NCBI GenBank assembly: GCA_963840275.1
Contig: CAWIYK010000001.1
Span: forward strand, 733,528-797,527
Origin: Actinophytocola sp963840275
GTDB taxonomy: Bacteria; Actinomycetota; Actinomycetes; Mycobacteriales; Pseudonocardiaceae
Direction of reading: 5' to 3'
DNA: 64,000 nucleotides
Shown: piece by piece, positions 16,674-24,214 of the stretch
How positions within the stretch are numbered: the stretch's first letter is position 1
How the letters are laid out: each line of letters opens with the position of its first letter
Position numbers and translations under genes: made by a program
The notes under the pieces: model-generated
Seen by the model: the letters and a program-made list of their open reading frames with translations, nothing else
Databases searched by the model: none
Told to the model about the DNA's origin: nothing

Positions 16674-16794
16674 GAAACGCTGTTTCGAGTGTGCACACCG
16701 GCGGCACATGCGGCACAATCGTGAAACGGCGTTCCGAGACTCTTTACGTGCGCCGTTCGGATAGCTAGGTTGTGCTCACTTGAAACCAGGTTCC
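16674..16794 (+). promoter_or_regulatory. Three island operators around the ABC importer promoter
   Basis: Operators are GAAAC-GCT-GTTTC (16674-16686), GAAAC-GGC-GTTCC (16723-16735) and GAAAC-CAG-GTTCC (16782-16794). A plausible sigma-70-type promoter, TTTACG (16743-16748), 17 bp, TAGGTT (16766-16771), lies between the second and third, so the third would sit at about +5 to +17. Spacings between operator starts are 49 and 59 bp, compatible with cooperative or looped binding. Confidence 0.65.
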
Positions 16795-16846
16795 GTGCGT
16801 CCCTGGACCCGCCCGGGCGATGCCAGCCGATGTGGAAGGCAAAGGT

Positions 16847-18460
16847 ATGAACAGATCCGTACGCCACCTCAGGTGGGCCGCGACGGCCTTGTTGGCGGCC
16901 GGTCTCGTCGCCGCCGGCTGCGCCGGCCCGCAGACGGCCCCGCAGGGCGAGGGCGCCAAGGGCGGCTCGGTCAGCATCGTGCTGTACCAGAAGCCCAAGC
17001 TCTTCAGCCCCCTCGAGCCGGCTCACGGTCCCGATCAGCAGGTGATGACGCTGATCTACCGGAGCCTGATGACCCCGAGCCCCGACCTCAAGCTCGAGCC
17101 GCAGCTCGCCGAGAAGGTCGACGTCAACGACGACGCCACCGAGTTCACCTTCCACCTCCGCAAGGGTCTCAAGTGGAGCGACGGGAAGCCGTTCACGTCG
17201 GCGGACGTCCTGTTCACCCATCAGGCGCTGGCCAACCCGAAGAGCACGTCGCCGGCGACCGGCTCGTACAAGGACATCGTGGGCGCCAAGGAGGTCGCCG
17301 CCGGCACCGCGGACACCGTGTCCGGGATGACCGCGCCGGACGAGAACACGTTCGTCGTCAAGACCACCTCACCCAACTACGGCATCCTGGCGCAGATCAG
17401 CATCAACATGATCCTGCCGAAGCACATCCTGGGCGACAAGCCGCTCGAGACCCTCGCGAAGGACCCGTTCTTCTCGAACCCGACGGTCGGGCTCGGCCCG
17501 TTCCAGTTCGTCAAGTACGAGGTCGACCAGTACGTCGAGCTGAAGCGCAACCCGAACTTCGACAAGGAGGTCGGGCTCGACCGGGTGTTCCTCAAGCCGA
17601 TCACCGCCGACGTGGCCACCGCGCAGCTCGGCACCGGCGAGATGGACATCGCCCCGGTCGCGCCGAGCGACAAGGAGACCCTCGAGAGCTTCGGCACGCT
17701 CAGCTTCGCGGAGTCGAAGGAGGGCGGTTTCGTCCGGGTCGGCCTGAACCTCACACAGGAGCGGTTCAAGAACGTCAAGGTGCGGCAGGGCCTGCTCACC
17801 GGCATCGACCGCAAGTCGATCATCGACAGCGCGCTGCCCGGCGTCGGTGCCGAGCGCAACTCGTCGTTCGACCCCGCGACCAGCGGCGACGGCATCGACA
17901 AGTACGCCTACGACAAGGACAAGGCCAAGCAGCTGCTCACCGAGGGCGGCTGGGACTTCGGCCAGACCGTCAAGCTGGCCTGGATCGCGGGGAGCAACCC
18001 GGACCGGGACGCCGCGGCCATCGCCATCGAGAGCCAGCTCAAGGAGATCGGCGTCAAGGTCGAGCTCCAGCAGGTCGACGCCGGCTGGACCACCGAGGCG
18101 CTCAAGGGCCCGTCGTTCGACATGTTCATGTTCGGCGGCGGCAACTACACGGTCGACCCGTGGAACGTCTACGCGATCGAGGCGTGCGAGACGCAGTTCC
18201 CGAACGGCGGCAACACGGTGCGCTTCTGCGACCCGGAGCTGGACGCCAAGATGAAGGAGGCGAACGGCACGGCCGACGAGGGGCAGCGCAAGAAGCTCTA
18301 CGCGGAGGCCGCGAAGATCGACAACGAGCAGGTGCCGTACCTGTGGCTCTACAGCCCGGGCGGGCTGTGGGCGGTCAACAAGAAGCTGTCGAACTTCAAG
18401 CCGCTCAGCCCCACCGGTGGCGGGTTCTACCACGCTGAGGACTGGCGGCTCGCGAGCTGA
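16847..18460 (+). CDS. ABC transporter substrate-binding lipoprotein, family 5 (peptide/oligosaccharide type)
   Basis: A 537-residue solute-binding protein with a lipoprotein signal, where VAAGCA places the lipidated Cys near residue 27. The family-5 fold is shown by LTIYRSLM-like and EFTFHLRKGLKWSDGKPFTSADV motifs near residue 105 and by the repeated receptor lobes after it. Family-5 proteins bind di- and oligopeptides, nickel or oligosaccharides. The neighbouring glycan-processing genes favour a sugar or sugar-acid oligomer. The ATG at 16847 follows GGAAGGCAAAGG. It is the first gene of a five-gene importer operon controlled by the operator cluster. Confidence 0.87.
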   Translation: MNRSVRHLRWAATALLAAGLVAAGCAGPQTAPQGEGAKGGSVSIVLYQKPKLFSPLEPAHGPDQQVMTLIYRSLMTPSPDLKLEPQLAEKVDVNDDATEFTFHLRKGLKWSDGKPFTSADVLFTHQALANPKSTSPATGSYKDIVGAKEVAAGTADTVSGMTAPDENTFVVKTTSPNYGILAQISINMILPKHILGDKPLETLAKDPFFSNPTVGLGPFQFVKYEVDQYVELKRNPNFDKEVGLDRVFLKPITADVATAQLGTGEMDIAPVAPSDKETLESFGTLSFAESKEGGFVRVGLNLTQERFKNVKVRQGLLTGIDRKSIIDSALPGVGAERNSSFDPATSGDGIDKYAYDKDKAKQLLTEGGWDFGQTVKLAWIAGSNPDRDAAAIAIESQLKEIGVKVELQQVDAGWTTEALKGPSFDMFMFGGGNYTVDPWNVYAIEACETQFPNGGNTVRFCDPELDAKMKEANGTADEGQRKKLYAEAAKIDNEQVPYLWLYSPGGLWAVNKKLSNFKPLSPTGGGFYHAEDWRLAS

Positions 18461-18470
18461 GCCGCCGCAC

Positions 18471-18513
18471 GGAGGTCCGACCGGTCCGGGGCACGCACCC
18501 GGGCCGGTCCTCC
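18471..18513 (+). terminator. Intercistronic stem-loop after the binding-protein gene
   Basis: GGAGG (18471-18475), a four-base bulge, then ACCGGTCCGGG pairs with CCCGGGCCGGTCCTCC (18498-18513). Such stem-loops between the binding protein and the permease genes usually attenuate read-through and raise the level of the binding protein. No U-run follows, so it is leaky at most. Confidence 0.55.
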
Positions 18514-18535
18514 GGCTGACGAGGGAGGTTGGGTA

Positions 18536-19495
18536 TTGGGCGCGTACCTGCTGCGCCGCACGTTGATCAGCGTGCTGGTGCTCGTGCTGATCTCGATCGG
18601 GATCTTCTGGCTGTTCCGGCTCGCGCCGGGCGACCCGGTCGAGATGATGCTGCCGCCCCAGAACCGCGGCCCGGGCAGTGAGGCGTTCATCGAGGCCAAG
18701 CGCGCCGAGCTCGGCCTCGACAAGCCGATCTGGGTCCAGTACTTCACCTGGCTCGGCGGCGCGGTCACCGGCGACCTCGGGTTCTCCCTGGACTCCGGCC
18801 GCTCGGTCGGCGACCTGCTCGGCGAGCGGGTCGGCCCCACCATCTACCTGATGGGCCTCTCCCTGCTGCTGTCCGTGCTCATCGCCGTGCCGCTGGGCCT
18901 GCTCGCGGCCGTCCGCAAGGGCAAGCTGACCGACTACGCGGCAAGCGTGGTCAGCCTCGGCGCGGTCTGCACGCCGCCGTTCTTCCTCGGCATCCTGGGG
19001 ATCTACATCTTCTCGCTGAAGCTCGGCCTGCTGCCCTCGGCCGGCATGTCGACGCCGGGCAGCCCGAGCGTCGGCGACTCGCTGCTGCACCTGATCATGC
19101 CGCTGGTGATACTGGGGTTCGCCGGGTCCGGGCAGCTGACCAGGTACGTCCGGAGCAGCGTGATCGCCGAGCTGCACTCCGACTACGTGCGCACGGCCGA
19201 GGCGAAGGGCGTCAGCGCGGGCGGGGTCGTGACCAAGCACGTGCTGCGCAACGCGCTGATCCCGGTGATCACGATCATCGCGCTGTCGCTGCCGGGCCTG
19301 CTCGCCGGCGCCGTGGTGATCGAGACGGTGTTCGCGTGGCCGGGGATGGGCCAGCTCGCGATCGCCGCGTTCACCGGCCGCGACTACCCGGTCATCATCG
19401 GGTTCGCGTTGTTCTTCTCGATCATGGTGCTCGTCTCGAACCTGATCGCCGACCTCCTCTACACACTGGTGGACCCACGGGTGAGCCTGCGATGA
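18536..19495 (+). CDS. ABC transporter permease (DppB/OppB type)
   Basis: A 319-residue inner-membrane permease. It has an N-terminal membrane helix (YLLRRTLISVLVLVLISIGI), a large external loop, five further helices, and the cytoplasmic coupling (EAA) loop YVRTAEAKGVSAGGVVTKHVLRNALIPV near residue 220. TTG 18536 is the start, set by GAGGGAGG (18521-18528). The last codons overlap the next gene (ATGA). It forms the translocation pore with the DppC-type partner. Confidence 0.9.
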   Translation: MGAYLLRRTLISVLVLVLISIGIFWLFRLAPGDPVEMMLPPQNRGPGSEAFIEAKRAELGLDKPIWVQYFTWLGGAVTGDLGFSLDSGRSVGDLLGERVGPTIYLMGLSLLLSVLIAVPLGLLAAVRKGKLTDYAASVVSLGAVCTPPFFLGILGIYIFSLKLGLLPSAGMSTPGSPSVGDSLLHLIMPLVILGFAGSGQLTRYVRSSVIAELHSDYVRTAEAKGVSAGGVVTKHVLRNALIPVITIIALSLPGLLAGAVVIETVFAWPGMGQLAIAAFTGRDYPVIIGFALFFSIMVLVSNLIADLLYTLVDPRVSLR

Positions 19496-20391
19496 CCGAG
19501 TCCATGCCCGCGGCCGCCCTGTCCGCCGACGCCCGGCCGGTGCTCCGGTCGCCCGGCCGGATGGCGATGCGCCGGTTCCTGCGGCACAAGCTGGCCATCG
19601 CCGGCGTGGTGGTGCTGCTCCTCGTCATCCTGGTGACCGTGTGCGCGCCGCTGCTGACCGGCTACGACCCGACGAGGGTCGACCTGTCACAGGTGCGCAA
19701 GCCGCCGAGCGGGGACCACCTGCTCGGCACCGACGGCTCCGGCCGCGACGTGTTCGCCCGGCTGCTCTACGCCGGTCGGGTGTCGCTGCTGGTCGGCGTG
19801 TTCTCGGCGCTGCTCGCGGTGGGCATCGGCACGATCCTCGGCGCGGTCGCCGGCATCCTCGGCGGCTGGGTCGACTCGCTCGTCATGCGGGCCGCGGACG
19901 TGTTCCTGTCCTTCCCCGTGCTCGTCGTCATGATCGTCATCGCCGGGATCCTCGGACCGAGCGTCACCACCATGGTCATCGCGATCGGGGTGTTCACCTG
20001 GCCGGCCGCGGGCCGCGTGGTGCGCGGCGTGACGCTGTCGCTGCGCGAACGCGAGTTCGTGCAGGCCTCGCAGGCGTTCGGCGCGAAGACCCGCTGGCTG
20101 GTCGTGCACCACGTGCTGCCGGCCGTGCTCGGACAGGTCGTGGTGGTCGCGACGCTCGCGGTGGCCACCGGCATCCTGCTCGAGGCGTCGCTGTCGTTCC
20201 TCGGGCTCGGCGTGCAGCCGCCGCAGCCGAGCTGGGGCAACATGCTGACCGACGCGCAGCGGCTCACGGTGATCAGCCAGATGCCGTGGCTGTGGCTGCC
20301 GCCGGGCATCGCGGTCGCCGTCACGGTGCTGAGCGTGAACTTCGTCGGCGACGGCCTCCGGGACGCGCTCGACCCTCGGGAGGCGTCATGA
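19492..20391 (+). CDS. ABC transporter permease (DppC/OppC type)
   Basis: A 299-residue permease. The N-terminal cytoplasmic segment (FLRHKLAIAGVVV begins helix 1) is followed by HLLGTDGSGRDVFARLLYAGRVSL, a hallmark of the OppC group. The coupling loop FVQASQAFGAKTRWLVVHHVLPAV lies near residue 195. Start and stop codons overlap both neighbours by 4 bp, so the operon is translationally coupled. Confidence 0.9.
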   Translation: MTESMPAAALSADARPVLRSPGRMAMRRFLRHKLAIAGVVVLLLVILVTVCAPLLTGYDPTRVDLSQVRKPPSGDHLLGTDGSGRDVFARLLYAGRVSLLVGVFSALLAVGIGTILGAVAGILGGWVDSLVMRAADVFLSFPVLVVMIVIAGILGPSVTTMVIAIGVFTWPAAGRVVRGVTLSLREREFVQASQAFGAKTRWLVVHHVLPAVLGQVVVVATLAVATGILLEASLSFLGLGVQPPQPSWGNMLTDAQRLTVISQMPWLWLPPGIAVAVTVLSVNFVGDGLRDALDPREAS

Positions 20392-21377
20392 GTGAGCCCC
20401 TGCTGGTGGTCGACGATCTCGCGGTCGAGTTCAAGACCGAGGACGGCGTCGCGAAGGCGCTCGACGGGGTCAGCTTCGAGGTCGACGCGGGCGAGACCGT
20501 CGCGATCGTGGGTGAGTCCGGGTCCGGCAAGAGCGTGACCGCGCTGACCGTGCTCGGGCTGCTGCGCCAGCCGCCCGCCAGGATCACGCGCGGGTCGGTG
20601 CGGCTGCGGGGCACCGAGCTGCTCGGCATGTCGCGGCGCAAGCTGGGGGAGATCCGCGGCAAGGACGTCGCGATGGTGTTCCAGGACCCGATGACCGCGC
20701 TGAACCCGGTGCACCGCATCGGGAAGCAGATCGCGGAGGCCGTCCGGCTGCACTCCGACCTCGGCAAGAAGGAGGCGATGGCGCGGGCCGTCGAGCTGCT
20801 CGCGCTGGTCGGGATGGCGCAGCCGGCGTCGCGGGCACGGCAGTACCCGCACGAGTTCTCCGGCGGCATGCGGCAGCGCGCGATGATCGCGATGGCGATC
20901 GCCAACAACCCGGCGCTGCTGATCGCCGACGAGCCGACCACCGCGCTCGACGTGACCATCCAGGCGCAGGTGCTGACGCTGCTGCGGACCGCGCAGCGGG
21001 AGACCGGCGCGGCGACCGTGCTGATCACGCACGACCTCGGGGTGGTCGCGGAGATGGCCGAGCGGGTGCTGGTGATGTACGCGGGCCGGATCGTGGAACG
21101 CGCGGACGTGCGGTCACTGTTCTCCTCACCGCGCCACCCGTACACCGTGGGGCTGCTGGACTCCATCCCGAGGCTCGACGTCGACGCGCAGGAGCTCACG
21201 CCGATCCCGGGCAGTCCGCCGAGCCTGCTGGCGCCGCCGCCGGGCTGTCCGTTCGCGCCGCGCTGCGCGTTGCGGAAGGGGCGGTCGCGGTGTGTCGAGG
21301 AGCGGCCGGCGCTGGTGTCCGACGGTGGCGGTCGGGCGACCGCGTGCCACTTCTCCGAGGAGCTGGCGCATGTCTGA
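20388..21377 (+). CDS. ABC transporter ATP-binding protein (DppD/OppD type)
   Basis: A 329-residue ATPase with Walker A GESGSGKS (about 41-48), the ABC signature FSGGMRQR, and Walker B LLIADEPTTALD. A C-terminal oligopeptide/dipeptide extension contains GCPFAPRCALRKGRSRC, the cysteine cluster that in this family can hold an Fe-S cluster. It pairs with the next gene's product to energise import. Confidence 0.9.
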   Translation: MSEPLLVVDDLAVEFKTEDGVAKALDGVSFEVDAGETVAIVGESGSGKSVTALTVLGLLRQPPARITRGSVRLRGTELLGMSRRKLGEIRGKDVAMVFQDPMTALNPVHRIGKQIAEAVRLHSDLGKKEAMARAVELLALVGMAQPASRARQYPHEFSGGMRQRAMIAMAIANNPALLIADEPTTALDVTIQAQVLTLLRTAQRETGAATVLITHDLGVVAEMAERVLVMYAGRIVERADVRSLFSSPRHPYTVGLLDSIPRLDVDAQELTPIPGSPPSLLAPPPGCPFAPRCALRKGRSRCVEERPALVSDGGGRATACHFSEELAHV

Positions 21378-22404
21378 GGTGTTGCGGGTCGAAGGGCTGA
21401 CGAAGCACTTCCCGATCAGGGGCGGGGTGCTGCGGCGCCAGCGCGGGGCGGTCCAGGCCGTCGACGACGTGTCGTTCACGCTGTCGGCCGGCGAGACGCT
21501 CGGGCTGGTCGGCGAGTCCGGCTGCGGCAAGACGACCACCAGCCGGCTCGTGGTGCGGCTGCTGGCGCCGACCGCCGGCCGCGTGCTCCTGCGCGGCGAG
21601 GACATCACGTCCGTCAGCGCCGCCCGGCTGCGCGAGATCCGCCGCGAGCTGCAGATCGTGTTCCAGGACCCGTACTCGTCGCTCAGCCCCCGGATGTCCG
21701 TGCACGACCTGGTCGCCGAGCCGCTGCGCATCCAGGGCCTCTACGCCGACGGCGGCCGGGACCGCGTCGGCGAGCTGCTCGAGATGGTGGGACTGGCGCC
21801 GGAACACGCGAACCGCTACGCGCACGAGTTCTCCGGCGGGCAGCGGCAACGCATCGGCATCGCGCGGGCGCTGGCGCTCGGGCCGTCGATCCTCGTGCTG
21901 GACGAGCCGGTGTCCGCGCTGGACGTGTCCATTCGGGCCCAGGTGGTCAACCAGCTGTCGACGCTGCAGGACGAGCTGGGCCTCGCGTACCTGTTCGTGT
22001 CGCACGACCTGTCCGTGGTGCGGCACGTGTGCGACCGCGTCGCCGTGATGTACCTCGGGAAGATCGTGGAGCTGGCGGCCACGAAGGATCTGTACGAGCG
22101 GCCCGCGCATCCCTACACGCAGGCGCTGCTGTCGGCCATCCCCATCCCCGACCCCGAGCAGACGGCGAAGCGGGAACGGGTCGTGCTGACCGGCGACGTG
22201 CCGAGCGCGGCCGAGCCGCCGAGCGGCTGCCGGTTCCGCACCCGCTGCTGGAAGGCGCAGGACATCTGCGCGGCCGAGGAACCGCCGCTGCTGCCGCAGG
22301 GCGCCGCCGACCACGTGGCGGCGTGCCACTTCCCCACGCAGGCCGACGTGCTGGCGGGGGAGCAGTTCGCCCCCGCCGACGCCGAGGTCCTCACGTCTGA
22401 CTGA
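21370..22404 (+). CDS. ABC transporter ATP-binding protein (DppF/OppF type)
   Basis: A 344-residue ATPase with Walker A GESGCGKT, signature FSGGQRQR, Walker B ILVLDEPVSALD and the C-terminal cysteine-containing extension (PSGCRFRTRCWKAQDIC). It overlaps the preceding gene by 8 bp and converges on the VOC gene, overlapping it by 14 bp. It is the last gene of the importer operon. Confidence 0.9.
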   Translation: MSEVLRVEGLTKHFPIRGGVLRRQRGAVQAVDDVSFTLSAGETLGLVGESGCGKTTTSRLVVRLLAPTAGRVLLRGEDITSVSAARLREIRRELQIVFQDPYSSLSPRMSVHDLVAEPLRIQGLYADGGRDRVGELLEMVGLAPEHANRYAHEFSGGQRQRIGIARALALGPSILVLDEPVSALDVSIRAQVVNQLSTLQDELGLAYLFVSHDLSVVRHVCDRVAVMYLGKIVELAATKDLYERPAHPYTQALLSAIPIPDPEQTAKRERVVLTGDVPSAAEPPSGCRFRTRCWKAQDICAAEEPPLLPQGAADHVAACHFPTQADVLAGEQFAPADAEVLTSD

Positions 22405-22789
22405 GAGCCGCAAACAGGTCCACCACGTTGCCATCGGGGTCGGTGATGCTCGCGTAGCGCTGACCCCAGAAGGCGTCCCACGGTTCGTTGTGGCTCTGGT
22501 AGCCGGCGGCGACGAGGTCGGCGTGGGTCTTGTCTACGTCGGCGGGGCTGTCGCACAGGAAGGCGAGGCCTATCGAGTTGCCGCCGGTCGGCTTCGTCCA
22601 CTCCGGAGTGAACGTGCGGACCGTGGCGACGGTGTCCCACGCGAACCGCAGGCCGCCGGGCAGGGTGGCCTCCACGTGCGGCTCCGCGTCGCCGTCGGCG
22701 GGGATGTCCAGGCCGAGCCGCCGGTAGAACGCGAGTGACGCGCCCATGTCTTCGACGACGAGCCCGATGAGATCGAATCTAGGTGCCAT
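22391..22789 (-). CDS. VOC (glyoxalase/bleomycin resistance) superfamily protein
   Basis: A 132-residue protein with the paired beta-alpha-beta-beta-beta modules of the vicinal oxygen chelate fold. It starts with FDLIGLVVEDMGASLAFYRRLG and ends in ASITDPDGNVVDLFA, where the DPxGN element normally precedes a metal-ligand glutamate position. Such proteins bind or modify small electrophiles or antibiotics. It is transcribed from its own promoter region near 22790-22840 and converges on the importer operon. Substrate unknown. Confidence 0.82.
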   Translation of the reverse strand: MAPRFDLIGLVVEDMGASLAFYRRLGLDIPADGDAEPHVEATLPGGLRFAWDTVATVRTFTPEWTKPTGGNSIGLAFLCDSPADVDKTHADLVAAGYQSHNEPWDAFWGQRYASITDPDGNVVDLFAALSQT

Positions 22790-22840
22790 GCCGCCACGGT
22801 AGGCGGCCTGGCCAGGTAGGTCTTGAACGAATCGGACGCG

Positions 22841-23992
22841 TCATTCCTCCGTCGGCGCGGCTACCGGGATGTCGTTGGCGGCCGCCCATTCCGCGATGTC
22901 GCGGTGCTGGATCGCCGACGCCATCAGGTCGGGGAACTGGTCCGGGGTGCACGCGAAAGTGGGAATGCCGAGTGTCGCCAGCGCGGCCGCGTTGTCGTGG
23001 TCGTACGACGGCGCGCCATCGTCGTTGAGCGCCAGCAGGCACACCACCTGCACGCCGTCCGCGACGAGGGCCTGCGCGCGCTGCAGCATCTCGTCCTCGT
23101 TGCCGCCCTCGTACAGGTCGCTGATCAGCACCAGCACGGTGTCGCGCGGCGCCTCGATCCGGCCCTGGCAGAACGCGAGCGCGGCGTTGATGTCCGTGCC
23201 GCCGCCGAGCTGCACGCCGAACAGCAGCTCGACCGGATCGGACAGCGAGTCGGTCAGGTCGACGACGGCCGTGTCGAACGCGATGATCTGTGTGCGCAGC
23301 GACCGGATCGTCGCGAGCACCGCGCCGAACACGCTGGCGTAGACGACCGAGCTGGCCATCGAGCCGCTCTGGTCGAGGCACAGCACGATCTGCTTGCTGA
23401 CGTTCGGCAGCCGCCGCCCGTAGCCGACCAGCCGCTCCGGCACGATCGTGCGCTGTTCCGGTTGGTAGTGCTTGAGGTTCTTGAGGATCGTGCGGTTCCA
23501 GTCGATGTCGGACTGCCTCGGCCGGTGCGTGCGGTTGGCCCGGTTCAGCGCGCCGCTCACCGCCTGCCTCGTCGGCTGCGCGAGCCGCTTCTCGAGGTCG
23601 TCGACCACCCGGCGGACCACGGCCCGCGCGGTGTCCCGCGACCGCTCCGGAATGGCGCGGTTGAGCGACAACAGCGTGCCGACCAGGTGGACGTCCGGCT
23701 GCACCGACTCCAGCAGCTCAGGTTCGAGCAGCAACTCCCGCAGCCCGAGGCGCTCCATCGCGTCCCGCTGCATCACCTGCACGACCGAGCTGGGGAAGTA
23801 GCCCCGGATGTCGCCGAGCCAGCGGGCCACCCTCGGCGACGAGCCACCCAGACCGCCACGCCGGTTCTCGTTCTCGTACAACGCTTCCAGGGTCGCGTCG
23901 CGCTTGGTGTCCATTCCGGACAGCGACGCGCCGGTGCCGTCGGCCTCCTCGCCGCCGAGCATCATCCGCCACCGCCGCAGTCGTTCACTCAC
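22841..23992 (-). CDS. VWA domain-containing protein, partner of the MoxR ATPase
   Basis: A 383-residue protein. The C-terminal half is a von Willebrand A domain with an intact MIDAS: DQSGSMASS, and the threonine in LGGGTDINAAL. The N-terminal half is helical and basic, as in CoxE-like VWA proteins encoded beside MoxR ATPases. Such pairs act as metal- or substrate-loading chaperones, and in some genomes as parts of conflict systems. GTG 23992 overlaps the last micro-ORF stop (GTGA) and follows GAGGGGGCG. It is the last gene of a five-gene operon. Confidence 0.85.
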   Translation of the reverse strand: MSERLRRWRMMLGGEEADGTGASLSGMDTKRDATLEALYENENRRGGLGGSSPRVARWLGDIRGYFPSSVVQVMQRDAMERLGLRELLLEPELLESVQPDVHLVGTLLSLNRAIPERSRDTARAVVRRVVDDLEKRLAQPTRQAVSGALNRANRTHRPRQSDIDWNRTILKNLKHYQPEQRTIVPERLVGYGRRLPNVSKQIVLCLDQSGSMASSVVYASVFGAVLATIRSLRTQIIAFDTAVVDLTDSLSDPVELLFGVQLGGGTDINAALAFCQGRIEAPRDTVLVLISDLYEGGNEDEMLQRAQALVADGVQVVCLLALNDDGAPSYDHDNAAALATLGIPTFACTPDQFPDLMASAIQHRDIAEWAAANDIPVAAPTEE

Positions 23993-24066
23993 GACGCCCC
24001 CTCGCAGGCTCGGTGACGCCGCTCGCGGTCGCCCTGTGACATTGATTCGCTCGCAAGCTCGCTCAC
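23989..24066 (-). CDS. Micro-ORF 3 of the tandem repeat (25 residues)
   Basis: GTG start overlapping the stop of micro-ORF 2, and TGA overlapping the GTG of the VWA gene. It reads VSELASESMSQGDRER and ends ACEGAS. Whether it is expressed as a peptide or serves only to pass ribosomes along the message is unknown. Confidence 0.4.
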   Translation of the reverse strand: MSELASESMSQGDRERRHRACEGAS

Positions 24067-24212
24067 GACGCCTCCTCGCAGGCTCGGTGCCGCCGCTCGC
24101 GGTCGCCCTGTGACATTGATTCGCTCGCAAGCTCGCTCACGACGCCTCCTCGCAGGCTCGGTGCCGCCGCTCACGGTCGCCCTGTGACATCGATTCGCTC
24201 GCAAGCTCGCTC
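23991..24212 (-). repeat. Three tandem 74-bp MIRU-like units
   Basis: Units 23991-24064, 24065-24138 and 24139-24212 differ from the next by two bases each. Each unit encodes a 25-codon ORF whose start overlaps the previous stop (ATGA or GTGA), and the array joins the DUF5682 gene to the VWA gene in the same way. Size, tandem arrangement and stop-start overlap match mycobacterial MIRU elements. Related sequence occurs at 62711-62752. Confidence 0.85.
24063..24140 (-). CDS. Micro-ORF 2 of the tandem repeat (25 residues)
   Basis: GTG start overlapping the stop of micro-ORF 1. It reads VSELASESMSQGDRER and ends ACEEAS. It is identical to micro-ORF 1 apart from the start codon's nominal residue. 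Confidence 0.4.
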   Translation of the reverse strand: MSELASESMSQGDRERRHRACEEAS

Positions 24213-24214
24213 AT
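24137..24214 (-). CDS. Micro-ORF 1 of the tandem repeat (25 residues)
   Basis: The ATG at 24214-24212 overlaps the TGA of the DUF5682 gene (24213-24211). It reads MSELASESMSQGDRER and ends ACEEAS. The peptide is highly charged with a single cysteine and no membrane segment. Confidence 0.45.
   Translation of the reverse strand: MSELASESMSQGDRERRHRACEEAS

Noticed and set aside
23991..24212. CRISPR-like array
   Set aside because: Whole 74-bp units are repeated without variable spacers, and no cas genes are present.
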